A DNA stretch of 64,000 bases, taken from contig NZ_BJYR01000002.1 in NCBI RefSeq assembly GCF_007991615.1, positions 186,001-250,000 of the forward strand, written 5' to 3'. Shown piece after piece: positions 9,872 to 21,224 of the stretch. Numbering within the stretch: the stretch's first letter is position 1; the number at the start of each line of letters is the position of its first letter. A program made the position numbers and the translations under genes. The notes beneath the pieces were generated by a model, which worked only from the letters and a program-made list of their open reading frames with translations, ran no database searches and had not been told where the DNA came from. This DNA comes from Novosphingobium sediminis (lineage in GTDB: Bacteria > Pseudomonadota > Alphaproteobacteria > Sphingomonadales > Sphingomonadaceae).

Positions 9872-11090
9872 ACAGCCCGGCGCGGCCCAGCTGCACCAGC
9901 CCCCGGCACGCCAACCGCTGTGGTTCCTCGTGCTCTATGCGCTGGCCTGGGCCGGCGGATCGATTGCCTATGTCCCCTTCCTGACGATCCTCCTGCCAGT
10001 GCGCGTCGCCGCACTTGCGCCGGGGGAACCGGCGATCCTCTGGCTTTCCGCAATTGCCTTCTGCGGTGCCATCTCGGCGAGCATCGGCCATATCCTGTTC
10101 GGCTGGCTCAGCGATGTGACCGGCATGCGCAGGCCTTGGGCGGCGATGGGCCTCGCGCTCTCCTGCGTGCTGCTGCTTGTCATCCCGACAGCAGGCAATT
10201 TGCGCGATATCGTCGTGATCGTCGTGCTCTGGCAGCTCGGCCTCAACATGATGCTCGCCCCGCTGGCAGCGTGGGGTGCAGATTGCGTACCCGATTGCCA
10301 GAAGGGGCTTCTCGGAGGCCTCCTTGCCTTCGCACCGGGGCTTGGCGCGCTGGCTGGTACGCTGGTCACCATTCCCGGCCTCGCGACACCCGATGGCCGC
10401 CTCGTGCTGGTTGCGGTCGCCGTTGCCGCTGCGGTGATCCCGGTGCTCCTGCTGGGCAATCGCACACCCAAGCGTGCTGCACCCACCGATGCCATGCCCG
10501 CCGCTTCACAGCAGCGCATCAGGCGCAGCGCTGCCGTTCGGATGTGGGCCGCGCGCCTGCTTGTGCAGGTCGCGGAAGCGGCGCTGTTCTCGTTTCTCTA
10601 TCTGTGGCTGCGCTCAATCGATCCCGCGGTGGAGGATCACCTCACCGCCCGCGTATTCAGCCTCGTCCTCGTGCTTTCTGCGCCCGCAGCACTTTTGGCT
10701 GGCCGCTGGGCGGATCGCAGCGAACATCCCTTCCTGCCGCTCGTCGTGTGCACGCTGGTCGCACCGATTGGCCTTGTCGGCATGGCGCTCGCGCACAGCG
10801 TGACGGCCGGCATCGTCAGCTATGCGATCTTCGGATTCTCGACATCGATCTTCCTTGCGCTCCATTCCGCGCAGACCTTGCGCACTTTGCCAGACAGCAA
10901 TCGCCGCGGCCGCGATCTTGGCTTGTTCAATCTCACCAACACCATGCCTTCGCTGGTGATGCCGTGGTTTACCCTCGCGCTGGTGCCCTGGTTCGGATTT
11001 TCCGGCCTGTTTCTGCTGTTTGCCGCACTTGCGCTTGTTGCTGCAGCATTGCTGGCCGGACTTCGCGCCAATCCGGACTCCAATATCTGA
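9864..11090 (+). CDS. MFS transporter, probable oligosaccharide permease
   Basis: 408 residues from a GTG start that overlaps the LacI stop by 8 bases. About 12 hydrophobic segments, with an MFS loop motif GWLSDVTGMRRPW after TM2 and GRWADRSEH in the second half. Its position between the regulator and the GH3 glucosidase suggests inner-membrane import of gluco-oligosaccharides released by GH16; the direction and substrate are inferred. Confidence 0.85.
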   Translation: MPEQPGAAQLHQPPARQPLWFLVLYALAWAGGSIAYVPFLTILLPVRVAALAPGEPAILWLSAIAFCGAISASIGHILFGWLSDVTGMRRPWAAMGLALSCVLLLVIPTAGNLRDIVVIVVLWQLGLNMMLAPLAAWGADCVPDCQKGLLGGLLAFAPGLGALAGTLVTIPGLATPDGRLVLVAVAVAAAVIPVLLLGNRTPKRAAPTDAMPAASQQRIRRSAAVRMWAARLLVQVAEAALFSFLYLWLRSIDPAVEDHLTARVFSLVLVLSAPAALLAGRWADRSEHPFLPLVVCTLVAPIGLVGMALAHSVTAGIVSYAIFGFSTSIFLALHSAQTLRTLPDSNRRGRDLGLFNLTNTMPSLVMPWFTLALVPWFGFSGLFLLFAALALVAAALLAGLRANPDSNI

Positions 11091-11134
11091 AACCTACGCT
11101 TGATTTTGATGCTTTCTCATGCGACGAACCACCT

Positions 11135-11148
11135 TGAGAACGTTCACA
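11135..11148. promoter_or_regulatory. LacI-type operator upstream of GH3
   Basis: TGAGAACGTTCACA is a 14-bp palindrome with one mismatched pair, centred on a CG step, and fits the general LacI-family operator form TGnnAnCGnTnnCA. It lies 24 bases before the GH3 start, 45 bases after the MFS stop, and just downstream of the LacI gene, so that regulator is the natural candidate to bind it. Confidence 0.6.
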
Positions 11149-11171
11149 GAAGAAAAACGGGAAGGGTGAGA

Positions 11172-13548
<2,377 letters not shown>

Positions 13549-13556
<8 letters not shown>

Positions 13557-15120
13557 CGATACCTTCGGCTTCGAAATAGGCGATCACCGGGGCGAGCACG
13601 TCCCGGTGCGCTTTCCAGCGCGCCACGGCGTCCTTGTACATCGGCCGCCGCACTTGCGCCGCGCTCGGTGTCGATACCGGGGCCGTATTGCGGTGGAAAT
13701 CGAGGCAGGCCTCGTCCCAAGGCAGATCGCAATGCGCCAGCAGCGCCCGCGTCTCGCCCTCCTGATTGGCCACGAGATCTTCGTAGCCCAGTTCCAGAAT
13801 GCGGCCCGGCAGCGCCTCACGCCAGAACGCCATCAGCCGATCGAACCGCACGTAGTACCGCGCGATATCCATCAGGTCGTAGCTGTAGTCGTAATAGCGC
13901 GAGGAAATCGCGAAGAGATTGCGGAAGTTTGCCAGCACCGTGTCGAGCGGATGGCGGCGCAGGCACACGATCCGTGCCTGCGGCAGCGCCCGTGCGATGA
14001 ACCCGGCATATTGGAAATTCCCGGGAAACTTGTCAGTGAACCGGCCCTGCCGCGCTCCGGCGTGGGTTCGTGCGCGCGCAAGGTAATCTCGACCGATCGC
14101 ACCAAGGTCCGCGGTGGCACCTGCTTCGATGGTATCGACGTCGAGCACCGTACGGCTGCGCGTGCCCGATGCCATCTTGACCGCGAGCGGCATGGCCTGA
14201 AGTTCGCCCGCGCTCCACACTGCGGGGTGTGAGGAGAGGATCCGGTCGACCAGCGTCGTTCCCGTTCGCGGCATGCCGATCACGAAGATCGGCGAATCCT
14301 GCGCCGCCCTGTTCACTGTCGCCGCCGCGACACGCGGCCAGACGCGCTCGATCGCATCGAAGTTCGCCGCATCCCGTGCAAAGGTATAAGGCAACCGTGC
14401 ACGGTGCTCGGCATTGGTGGCGGCAAGCCGCGCAAAGGCCGCCTGCTGCTCACCCAGATCGTCGAGCTCCTTTGCTAGCGCGTAGCCGATCAGAAGACGC
14501 GCATCGCCGCCATCCGCCCGCTCCAGCGCCGCTTCGAGGCGTTTGACATGATTGCTCGCGGCGGTCTGCTTGCGCAGGCTCGCCAGCAGGTGATGCCCCC
14601 GCGCGTAATCGGGATCGACCGCCAGCAGTGCTTCGGCCGCAGCCTCAGCCCCATCGATATCGCCAATGAAGTTGAGCGCCGCCGCAAGATTGTAGCGAAA
14701 CGACGCGTTGCCCGGCGCAAGCCGCACCGCCTCCCGGAAATGCGGCACCGAAGCGGCATGTTCGCCGAGGCGGGCATAGACGCAGCCCATGGTGTCACGC
14801 CCCAGCGCATCATCAGGCGGCGCGCGTTCAGCGGCGGCCAGCGTCTGCGCCGCCGCCCCGTCCTGCCGCAGCATGACTTGCAACCGCGCCAACTGTGCCC
14901 GGTAATCCCCGCGCGGATCGATCTCGACCGCCTGCGCGATATCGGCCAGACCAACGCTTACCCGCCCGGCTTCCGCCCGCGCCATGCCAAGCAGGAAGCG
15001 CCCTTCCGCGTCTTCCGGGAAGGCCGCGACGACACTGGCGCCAAGCTGCTCTGCGGCCACCAGATCTCGGCGAGCGAACGCCCGCCTCACAGCGGCGATG
15101 CGGGCTGGTTCAGCCTTCAC
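13549..15120 (-). CDS. TPR-containing sulfotransferase
   Basis: 523 residues from a GTG start, 9 bases after the upstream gene. Residues 1-220 are tetratricopeptide-like repeats (FPEDAEGRFLLGMARAEAG, APGNASFRYNLAAALNFIG, DPDYARGHHLLASLRKQ). The C-terminal half is a PAPS-dependent sulfotransferase with the 5'-phosphosulfate loop IFVIGMPRTGTTLVDRIL and the 3'-phosphate-binding region RRHPLDTVLANF. Such TPR-sulfotransferases are abundant in sphingomonads, and their acceptors are mostly unknown. It shares an operon with a lipid/carotenoid-type hydroxylase and a TonB receptor, so a hydroxylated lipid, carotenoid or exported small molecule is a reasonable but unproven acceptor. Confidence 0.9.
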
Positions 15121-15129
15121 CCGGTTCGA

Positions 15130-16020
15130 TCAACCTGCTGCCGACGACGAGCCCTTGCGCCGCTCCACCATCGCGATGAGCGGCTTGAACGGAAACACGA
15201 ACTGCTCCCAGATCGTCAGGCGGCGGCGGTCATCCTGCCCCACGAGGATGCCTTCGCCTTCCTTGTAGGTGCCGAACATGCGGTCGATCAGGATCAGCGA
15301 GTTGCCATAGTTGCAGCGCGTGTTCTCATAGCCGACCGAGTGGTGGAAGCTGTGATGGCGGATCGTGGTGAAGAAGAAGCTGTAGAACAGCGGCGGATCG
15401 CTCTTCACATTGGCATGGGCATAAGTTGCCACGACATTGGTCACCGCGAAGGCGCAGAGATAGGCCGCCGGGGACACATCGAAGAGCGCCACGATCCCGA
15501 GACTGATGAGGAACAGCTCGATCGGATTGCCGACCGCGCCCTTCATCGCGTTGAGTTGGGTGATGTGGTGGTGCGGCGCATGGGTCAGCCAGAACGGCTC
15601 CCAATTGTGCATCAGCCGGTGCATCCAGTACTGGCCGAACTCCCAAAGGAACACGACCAGCGCCACCTGCGCGAGGAACGGCATTGCCGTCACCCAAGGG
15701 GTCGCGATGCCCCACGTTTCCTTGAGCGCATGAAGCGGTGCTTCGGACAGGATAAAGGCCATCCGCGAAATGACCGTGTTGATCAGCACGAAGTAGAACA
15801 GGTCGGTGAAGAATTCCTGCCGGTTGATCCGCCAGCCTTCATGCCTCTCGAACACAAGTTCGAGCCCCAGCACGAAGGCGGTCACCACACTGTTGACGAC
15901 AAGCAGCGTCCACGGGTTGGCGATCATGCTGTCCGGAGCCCAAGCCCAGAACGCCACCACCGCCGCCACTGTCGCGGGTGGAATGCAATCGACCGCAAGC
16001 TTCTTGATGCCCGAACTCAT
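15130..16020 (-). CDS. Sterol desaturase / fatty acid hydroxylase family protein (copy 1)
   Basis: 296 residues starting at ATG 16020; an upstream in-frame codon is less likely because the added residues are polar and GAGGAG precedes this ATG. Several transmembrane helices carry the di-iron histidine clusters of the family: HRLMH, HAPHHH and RHHSFHHS. These non-haem di-iron membrane enzymes hydroxylate or desaturate lipids, sterols or carotenoids using O2. A close paralogue sits at 30418-31293. It lies between the receptor and sulfotransferase genes on the same strand, suggesting a hydroxylate-then-sulfate route. The substrate is unknown. Confidence 0.88.
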   Translation of the reverse strand: MSSGIKKLAVDCIPPATVAAVVAFWAWAPDSMIANPWTLLVVNSVVTAFVLGLELVFERHEGWRINRQEFFTDLFYFVLINTVISRMAFILSEAPLHALKETWGIATPWVTAMPFLAQVALVVFLWEFGQYWMHRLMHNWEPFWLTHAPHHHITQLNAMKGAVGNPIELFLISLGIVALFDVSPAAYLCAFAVTNVVATYAHANVKSDPPLFYSFFFTTIRHHSFHHSVGYENTRCNYGNSLILIDRMFGTYKEGEGILVGQDDRRRLTIWEQFVFPFKPLIAMVERRKGSSSAAG

Positions 16021-16060
16021 GACTTCACCACTCCTCGCCTGTGGTTTCTTATGTCCCTGT

Positions 16061-16126
16061 CCTGCGGCTTCTTGTTTTGCCGCAGGATTGCGCAATTGGG
16101 GGCGAGGATCAACCCCGCCCCCTTTT
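16061..16126. other. Two intercistronic hairpins after TonB receptor 2
   Basis: Two inverted repeats fill the gap between the receptor stop (16148) and the hydroxylase start (16020). CCTGCGGC 16061-16068 pairs with GCCGCAGG 16079-16086, and GGGGGCG 16098-16104 pairs with CGCCCCC 16116-16122. The second has a T run only on the + strand side. On the transcribed (-) strand they look like attenuating or RNA-stabilising structures rather than a classic terminator. Confidence 0.5.
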
Positions 16127-16147
16127 GTGCAGTCACCCTCTCCAAAC

Positions 16148-18607
16148 TCAGTACTTCACGCGGACCTCAAGCCCTACGGTGCGCGGCGTGATGACCGTGT
16201 TGCGCAAGTAGCGCAGAACCACCCCGTCGTTCAGGCCGACGCGCGAGCGGTCGTTTGAAACCGCCGTGATCGCGTATTTGTTGAAGATGTTGTTCGCGAA
16301 CACACCGACGGTGAACACATCGTTCTGCCAGCTCAGCGATGCACGGTGCAGCACGAAGCCGGGCAGCTTGTCGCCATAGGCGCGGTCCCAACCAAGGCGC
16401 GTCACCACATCGCCGCGATAGGTCGCGGTCCAGTCCGCGCTGAAATCGCCGCCCATCACCGGGAAGGTGTAGTTCACCCCGAGGCTGCCGCTATTCTTGG
16501 TGGAACCGGGCAGGCGGTCACCCTTGAGCGCATCCAACTGGATGGGCCTGCTGGGATAGGTCGCTGCCGGGCTGTTCACCGCGATGATCGCAGGTACGTC
16601 TTCGGTGAGCCGGGCATTGGTGTAGGAGTAGGTGCCCTGGATCGAAAGCCCATCGATCGGCCGGATCTGGAACGAGGCATCGAAGCCTTCCGACTTGGCC
16701 TTGCCGCCGTTGACCGTGATGCCGACGATACCGTTGACGGTCGCCGAGGCCACCTGGATGCCGCTCCAGTCGATCGTGAAAGCGTTCACGTTCAGCGTCA
16801 GCTTGCGATTGAACAGCTCCGCACGAACACCGACTTCGAGGTTCTTGGTCGAGTCCGGACCATACTGCAGCTCGTTGGGAAGCGCACAGACGTTCTGGAA
16901 CGGCGGCGGCTTGAGCGGCAGGATGCACGGCGCCACGGTGTTGGGACCGCCAATGCGATAACCCTTGCTGTAGGTGGCATAGACCATCAGGCCCGGGGTG
17001 AACTTGTACGACGTGTTGAACTTCCACACCCCGCCGCTCTTCGCGGTCGTGCCGCCAGCAGGCTTGGCATCGTAGGGGCTGATCGGATCACCGAGCAGCG
17101 GCGTCACCGCGCGGCCGGAAACCAGCGACGAATAGTTGAAGTAGCGTCCGCCAGCCGTCACCTGCCACTCGGGCGTGATCTTGAAGGTGCCTTCGCCGAA
17201 GACGGCCTTTTCGATGACCTTCGAGCGGTTGAAGGATGCGTATTCGATCTCATCGGGGTTCGGCTGCGTGCCGAATTCGACCCAGGGATGGCCCGGGACA
17301 TGCTCGCGGTAATCGGCCTGCAGCTTCTGTTCGTTGAAGAACCCGCCGAGCACCCAGCTGAACGGACCGCCGTGCGTGGAAACCAGGCGGATTTCCTGGT
17401 TGAACTGCTTGCGGGTATTCTCGCTCTCGTTCCAGCTGGTGAAGGCCGGGAACAGTTCGTAGTCGTAATCGAGATCGAGCAGCAGGTCGGTGTTGTCGCC
17501 CACCCGCTTGTTCTTCACTTCCGTGTAGGCCGTCGTCGATACGAGATCGAAGATTTCGGCAACATGGGCGTTGATTTCCATGCTGGCGAGGTGCGCGCGG
17601 CGATCGACCGGCTCGGCATAGCGAGAGGCGCTTTCGTACTTGCCGGTGCCGAGCACGAAGTCGCTGTTGTACTGCCCGCCATCGGTCTTGGTGTGCTGGA
17701 AGGCGTAGGTAAAATCGACCGAGAGATCGGGCGTGATCTGGAACAGCAACTGGTTCCGGGTGGTGAAGGTCTTCTCGAAGTTGAGGTCCTTGCGCCGATA
17801 GAGATTGGCGTCATAGCCCGCCTGCGAGATCGAAGTCGGCGGGACCGTAGCGAACCCATCGGGCTGCGGCAGCGAAACGCCCGGCGTCTTCACGAGCAGC
17901 GCATAGTCGATGAAGCCAGGATCGTAGTAGTAGCCAGTCGCCGAACGGAAGGCGATGTGATCCTTGACGATCGGAATGTTGATCACGCCGTCAACCTGAT
18001 AGCCGGTCTTCGATGCTTCCTTCTTGCCATAAACGCGACCATGCCATTCGGCCTGCCACTTGGTCGTATCCGGACGGTTCGGAATGTTGCGGATCGCACC
18101 GGCCAGCGTGCCGAGACCGTAAAGCGTGCCCTGGGGACCGAGCAGCGTCTCGACGCGGTTGATGTCGAGCATCTTGAAATCGTAGTAGAGCGGCACTTCG
18201 CCAAGATAAATGCCCAGCGCGCTGTCATAGCTGTTGCCGGTCGCGTCGGTATCCGAGGCGTTCAGGCCGCGCAGCACGATCGTGCCGGTGCTCCCCGGGC
18301 CGGTATCGGCGATCGTGACGCCCGGCGTGAAATCGGCGATGTCGCGCACGTCGTCGATGCGCTGGCGTTCAAGCTGCTCGGCTCCCACCGCGGTGATGTT
18401 GATCGGCACGTCCTGCAACGAGGTCGCGCGCCGCGTCGCGGTCACGACGATGGCGCTGTTGTCCTCGATTGCTGCAGCCTGCGGCGCGTCGCTCGCTGGT
18501 GCGGGAGCCATCTGCGCGAATGCGGGAAAGGCGGTGCTGCCCATAAGGATCGTCGCACCCATCAGGGCCGTCTTGGCCAGCGTCGTCTTGTAAGTTGTCT
18601 TGGTCAC
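16148..18607 (-). CDS. TonB-dependent receptor
   Basis: 819 residues from a GTG start with GGGGGCTC just upstream. Signal peptide MTKTTYKTTLAKTALMGATI through AFAQ (about residues 1-32), TonB-box-like AIVVTATRR, plug domain (VRDIADFTPGVTI, LLGPQGTLYG) and a barrel ending in a C-terminal aromatic (EVRVKY). The plug segment after GPQGTLYG reads LGTLAGAIRNIPNRPD instead of the common RNSTGGAINFITRKP, a family variant. It is the first gene of a trio with the hydroxylase and sulfotransferase. The ligand is unknown; siderophore-like and aromatic/terpenoid substrates are both possible. A long regulatory region lies upstream. Confidence 0.93.
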   Translation of the reverse strand: MTKTTYKTTLAKTALMGATILMGSTAFPAFAQMAPAPASDAPQAAAIEDNSAIVVTATRRATSLQDVPINITAVGAEQLERQRIDDVRDIADFTPGVTIADTGPGSTGTIVLRGLNASDTDATGNSYDSALGIYLGEVPLYYDFKMLDINRVETLLGPQGTLYGLGTLAGAIRNIPNRPDTTKWQAEWHGRVYGKKEASKTGYQVDGVINIPIVKDHIAFRSATGYYYDPGFIDYALLVKTPGVSLPQPDGFATVPPTSISQAGYDANLYRRKDLNFEKTFTTRNQLLFQITPDLSVDFTYAFQHTKTDGGQYNSDFVLGTGKYESASRYAEPVDRRAHLASMEINAHVAEIFDLVSTTAYTEVKNKRVGDNTDLLLDLDYDYELFPAFTSWNESENTRKQFNQEIRLVSTHGGPFSWVLGGFFNEQKLQADYREHVPGHPWVEFGTQPNPDEIEYASFNRSKVIEKAVFGEGTFKITPEWQVTAGGRYFNYSSLVSGRAVTPLLGDPISPYDAKPAGGTTAKSGGVWKFNTSYKFTPGLMVYATYSKGYRIGGPNTVAPCILPLKPPPFQNVCALPNELQYGPDSTKNLEVGVRAELFNRKLTLNVNAFTIDWSGIQVASATVNGIVGITVNGGKAKSEGFDASFQIRPIDGLSIQGTYSYTNARLTEDVPAIIAVNSPAATYPSRPIQLDALKGDRLPGSTKNSGSLGVNYTFPVMGGDFSADWTATYRGDVVTRLGWDRAYGDKLPGFVLHRASLSWQNDVFTVGVFANNIFNKYAITAVSNDRSRVGLNDGVVLRYLRNTVITPRTVGLEVRVKY

Positions 18608-18839
18608 TTGAGCCCCCGCGTTGCCTGCGTGAAAGCCTTTTCAAAGTGACATCCAGTCCCTGATTTCCCCCTTGTGACCGGGGAGCGCCGCTCCTTGTGG
18701 AACTGGCACCGTGTCATTCCCTCATTCCATCGCCACTAACGAGGCGGATGAATTCAATACTTCGCCAGATGATCAAAGGGGCAACTCAACCCGAAGAGCC
18801 CGATCTCCGACCTTTACATCTCGAACAAACGCCGCTGAT

Positions 18840-18860
18840 GTTCGGACAGTAGATCCGAAC
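18840..18860. promoter_or_regulatory. Perfect inverted repeat, possible operator
   Basis: GTTCGGA, 7-base spacer, TCCGAAC. It is about 235 bases upstream of the receptor start on the - strand and about 440 upstream of the + strand operon. It could be an operator or a small hairpin; nothing ties it to a named regulator. Confidence 0.35.
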
Positions 18861-19197
18861 TCGCACAACATTTGCCCACACGAACTCTATCGTGCAGAAT
18901 ACTGCTGCCAGACAACAGGATCGTCTGACTGGAAATTTCATTGTTGTTGTCGCAATGCACTATCAGCAGTACGACATTTCAGTTACGCTATCGATATTAC
19001 ATAACAGGTCAAGCGTAATAATTCTCGGTTGCCTCGGTATTATCCCATTCACGCTGCAGTGCGGAAATCCTTGATTTTTCCGAACTCAAGGAGCGCTTCA
19101 AGAGCAGGCCAGAAGCACACCGGGCTGATCGCGGCGTTGCAGCGAATCAACAGAACGCCCCGGATTCCCGGCCCCGATTCGCATTGCCCGAGATACC

Positions 19198-19235
19198 TTG
19201 CACAAAGGTGGTATTACGTTTTTTATGGAACGTAA
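19198..19235 (+). promoter_or_regulatory. Candidate promoter with operator flanking the -10 box
   Basis: TTGCAC (19198-19203), a 17-base spacer and TTTTAT (19221-19226) form a plausible sigma70-type promoter 72 bases before the GTG of the binding-protein gene. A perfect inverted repeat TTACGTT-N8-AACGTAA (19214-19235) brackets the -10 box, a position where a bound repressor would block polymerase. The ribbon-helix-helix regulator encoded at 22012-22485 is the nearest candidate to bind it. The pairing is inferred. Confidence 0.4.
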
Positions 19236-19297
19236 CATTTTGCCATGGACAAGCAGAATGTTTCTCGCAATGCTGCACTGCGAAAGGAGACAGAATC

Positions 19298-20404
19298 GTG
19301 TCAGCCACCTCTCCCACCAGGAAAGCCCGAGGGATCACCGGTTCGCTCCTTGCGGTAGCCATCACCGCCACGCTCGCTCTTGCTGGCTGTTCTGGTGGCG
19401 GCAGCGCTCCCACTGAAAAGAAAACCGAATTCAGCATCGGCTGGTCGATCTATGCCGGCTGGATGCCGTGGCCATACGCGCAGCAGGCCGGCATCGTGAA
19501 GAAGTGGGAAGACAAGTACCACCTCAAGATCAAGATTGTGCAGGTCAACGACTACGTCGAATCGATCAACCAGTACACTGCGGGCAAGCTCGACGGCGTC
19601 ACTCTTGCCAACATGGACGCGCTGACCATTCCGGCGGCGGGCGGCAAGGACACGACCGCCGTGATCCTCGGCGACTATTCCAACGGCAACGACGGCGTAT
19701 TGCTCAAGGGTGCGGCCAATCTCAGCGCGATAAAGGGCCGCTCGGTCAATCTGGTCGAACTCTCGGTCTCGCACTACCTCCTCGCCCGCGCCCTCGAAAA
19801 GGCCGGCATGGGCATGACCGACGTGAAGACGGTCAACACCGCCGATGCCGATATCGTCGGCGCCTTTGCCAGCCCCGATGTGACCGCCGCGGTTGCGTGG
19901 AACCCGCAGCTTTCGGTGATGCGCGCGCAGCCGGGTGCGACGCAGGTGTTCTCCTCGGCCGACATTCCGGGCGAGATCCTCGACCTCCTCGTCGTCGACA
20001 CCGCCACGCTCAAGGCCAATCCCGATCTCGGCAAGGCGCTCGCGGGCATCTGGTACGATACCGTCCAGCTGATGATGAAGCAGGATGCGGACGGCAAAGC
20101 CGCGCGCGCCGCGATGGCCAAGCTAGCCGGCGCCGCGCCCGAAACCTTCGACAGCCAGCTCAAGACGACCTTCCTCTACACCGATCCCAAGGCCGCCGTC
20201 GCCGCCGCTCAATCGCCCGCGCTCGTCACCACGATGACCCGCGTGCGCGACTTCAGCTTCTCCAAGGGCCTGTTCAAGGGCGCCACTTCGGCCGATGCAG
20301 TCGGCATCGCCTTCCCGGGCGGCAAGACGCTCGGCGATGCGAGCCATGTCACCCTGCGCTTCGACGACAGCTTCATGAAGCTCGCGGCCGACGGGAAGAT
20401 CTGA
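19298..20404 (+). CDS. ABC transporter substrate-binding lipoprotein, urea/guanidine carboxylase region
   Basis: 368 residues. GTG at 19298 is preferred because AAGGAGA lies 8 bases upstream and a lipoprotein signal peptide follows, with lipobox LALAGC and acylated Cys31. NitT/TauT-type binding protein: the start FSIGWSIYAGWMPWPYAQQAGIVKKW and the DYVESINQYTAGKLDGVTLANMDAL segment match the subfamily consistently encoded beside 'urea carboxylase' genes. It captures the nitrogen substrate (guanidine or a related cation, inferred) and passes it to the permease 4 bases downstream. First gene of the operon. Confidence 0.9.
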   Translation: MSATSPTRKARGITGSLLAVAITATLALAGCSGGGSAPTEKKTEFSIGWSIYAGWMPWPYAQQAGIVKKWEDKYHLKIKIVQVNDYVESINQYTAGKLDGVTLANMDALTIPAAGGKDTTAVILGDYSNGNDGVLLKGAANLSAIKGRSVNLVELSVSHYLLARALEKAGMGMTDVKTVNTADADIVGAFASPDVTAAVAWNPQLSVMRAQPGATQVFSSADIPGEILDLLVVDTATLKANPDLGKALAGIWYDTVQLMMKQDADGKAARAAMAKLAGAAPETFDSQLKTTFLYTDPKAAVAAAQSPALVTTMTRVRDFSFSKGLFKGATSADAVGIAFPGGKTLGDASHVTLRFDDSFMKLAADGKI

Positions 20405-20408
20405 CCGG

Positions 20409-21224
20409 ATGCGCTGGGTCAATTGGCATCTTTCCAAGCGGGACCGCCTGATCGCAGGCGGTGCGCCGATCCTGCTGCTCGTCGTGATTTATCTGATCAT
20501 GGCGGCGGCACGGCATTCGGCCAATCCGTCTGACAAGATCCTCCCCCTGCCCGGCGGCATGTTCACCGCGATGGCGAACCTGCTCACCACGCCTGATCCG
20601 CTTTCCGGCAACCTCGTGTTTTGGGCCGATACGCTTGCCAGCCTCCAGCGCCTCGGCCTCGGCCTCGGCATTGCGACCCTGTTTGCACTCGTGCTCGGGC
20701 TGCTCATCGGCGCGCTGCCGCCAATCCGGGCGACGCTGAGCCCGCTCGTCACCGGTATTGCCGTGATCCCGCCGATTGCGCTGCTCCCAGTCCTGTTCAT
20801 CGCCTTGGGCCTTGGCGAGACTTCCAAGGTCGTCCTCATCGCCATCGGCGTTGCGCCGGTGATGATCCGCGACATTGCCGCGCATGTCGGCAGCCTGCCG
20901 CGCGAGCAGATCATCAAGGCAGAGACGCTCGGCGCCAATTCGTGGCAGATCATCGCCCGCGTCGCACTCCCGCAGGCCATGCCGCGCCTGCTACAGGCGA
21001 TCCGCCTCGCGCTCGGCCCGGCATGGGTGTTTCTGATCTCCGCCGAAGCCGTCGCTTCCGACATCGGCCTTGGCTACCGCATCTTCCTCGTCCGCCGCTA
21101 TCTCTCGATGGACGTCATCATCCCCTACGTCGCATGGATCGCGCTGCTCGCTATTCTGATGGATGTGGCACTCGCGGCGCTCAGCCGAAAGGCCTTCCCC
21201 TGGGCGCATGGAGAGAGCCGGTGA
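20409..21224 (+). CDS. ABC transporter permease (SsuC/TauC type)
   Basis: 271 residues with about six transmembrane segments and the cytoplasmic EAA loop that docks the ATPase (AETLGANSWQIIARVALPQA). Member of the binding-protein-dependent nitrate/sulfonate/taurine permease family. It follows the binding protein by 4 bases and overlaps the ATPase gene by GTGA, so the three form one importer in the inner membrane. Confidence 0.92.
   Translation: MRWVNWHLSKRDRLIAGGAPILLLVVIYLIMAAARHSANPSDKILPLPGGMFTAMANLLTTPDPLSGNLVFWADTLASLQRLGLGLGIATLFALVLGLLIGALPPIRATLSPLVTGIAVIPPIALLPVLFIALGLGETSKVVLIAIGVAPVMIRDIAAHVGSLPREQIIKAETLGANSWQIIARVALPQAMPRLLQAIRLALGPAWVFLISAEAVASDIGLGYRIFLVRRYLSMDVIIPYVAWIALLAILMDVALAALSRKAFPWAHGESR

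Larger units (their letters stand above)
18608..19297. other. Long AT-richer divergent intergenic region (690 bp)
   Basis: It separates the divergent TonB receptor (-) and nitrogen operon (+). Composition is visibly more AT-rich than the genes. I see no convincing protein-coding gene: the 97-codon frame at 18711-19004 has no Shine-Dalgarno and odd composition. Structure present: a perfect inverted repeat GTTCGGA-N7-TCCGAAC at 18840-18860, TTACGCT (18983-18989) with AGCGTAA (19012-19018), and the promoter-overlapping TTACGTT/AACGTAA pair at 19214-19235. I looked for the guanidine riboswitch classes and saw none. Confidence 0.6.

Noticed and set aside
9920..11137. 405-codon alternative frame over the MFS gene
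   Set aside because: Arg/Pro-rich with no helices, while the chosen frame gives a normal 12-helix transporter.
16346..18649. 767-codon open frame antisense to TonB receptor 2
   Set aside because: It mirrors a clear receptor gene on the - strand and has no recognisable motifs.
18711..19004. Small ORF of 97 codons in the long intergenic region
   Set aside because: No Shine-Dalgarno, atypical composition, no recognisable domain and many repeats in the DNA.
19141..19220. Sigma-54 promoter for the nitrogen operon
   Set aside because: No GG and GC pair with the required 10-base spacing was found; a sigma70-like promoter fits better.
18608..19297. Guanidine riboswitch (ykkC classes) upstream of the nitrogen operon
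   Set aside because: Such operons often carry one, so I looked for paired ACGR-loop hairpins and the class I conserved core. None is visible; only DNA-type inverted repeats are present. A covariance-model search would settle it.
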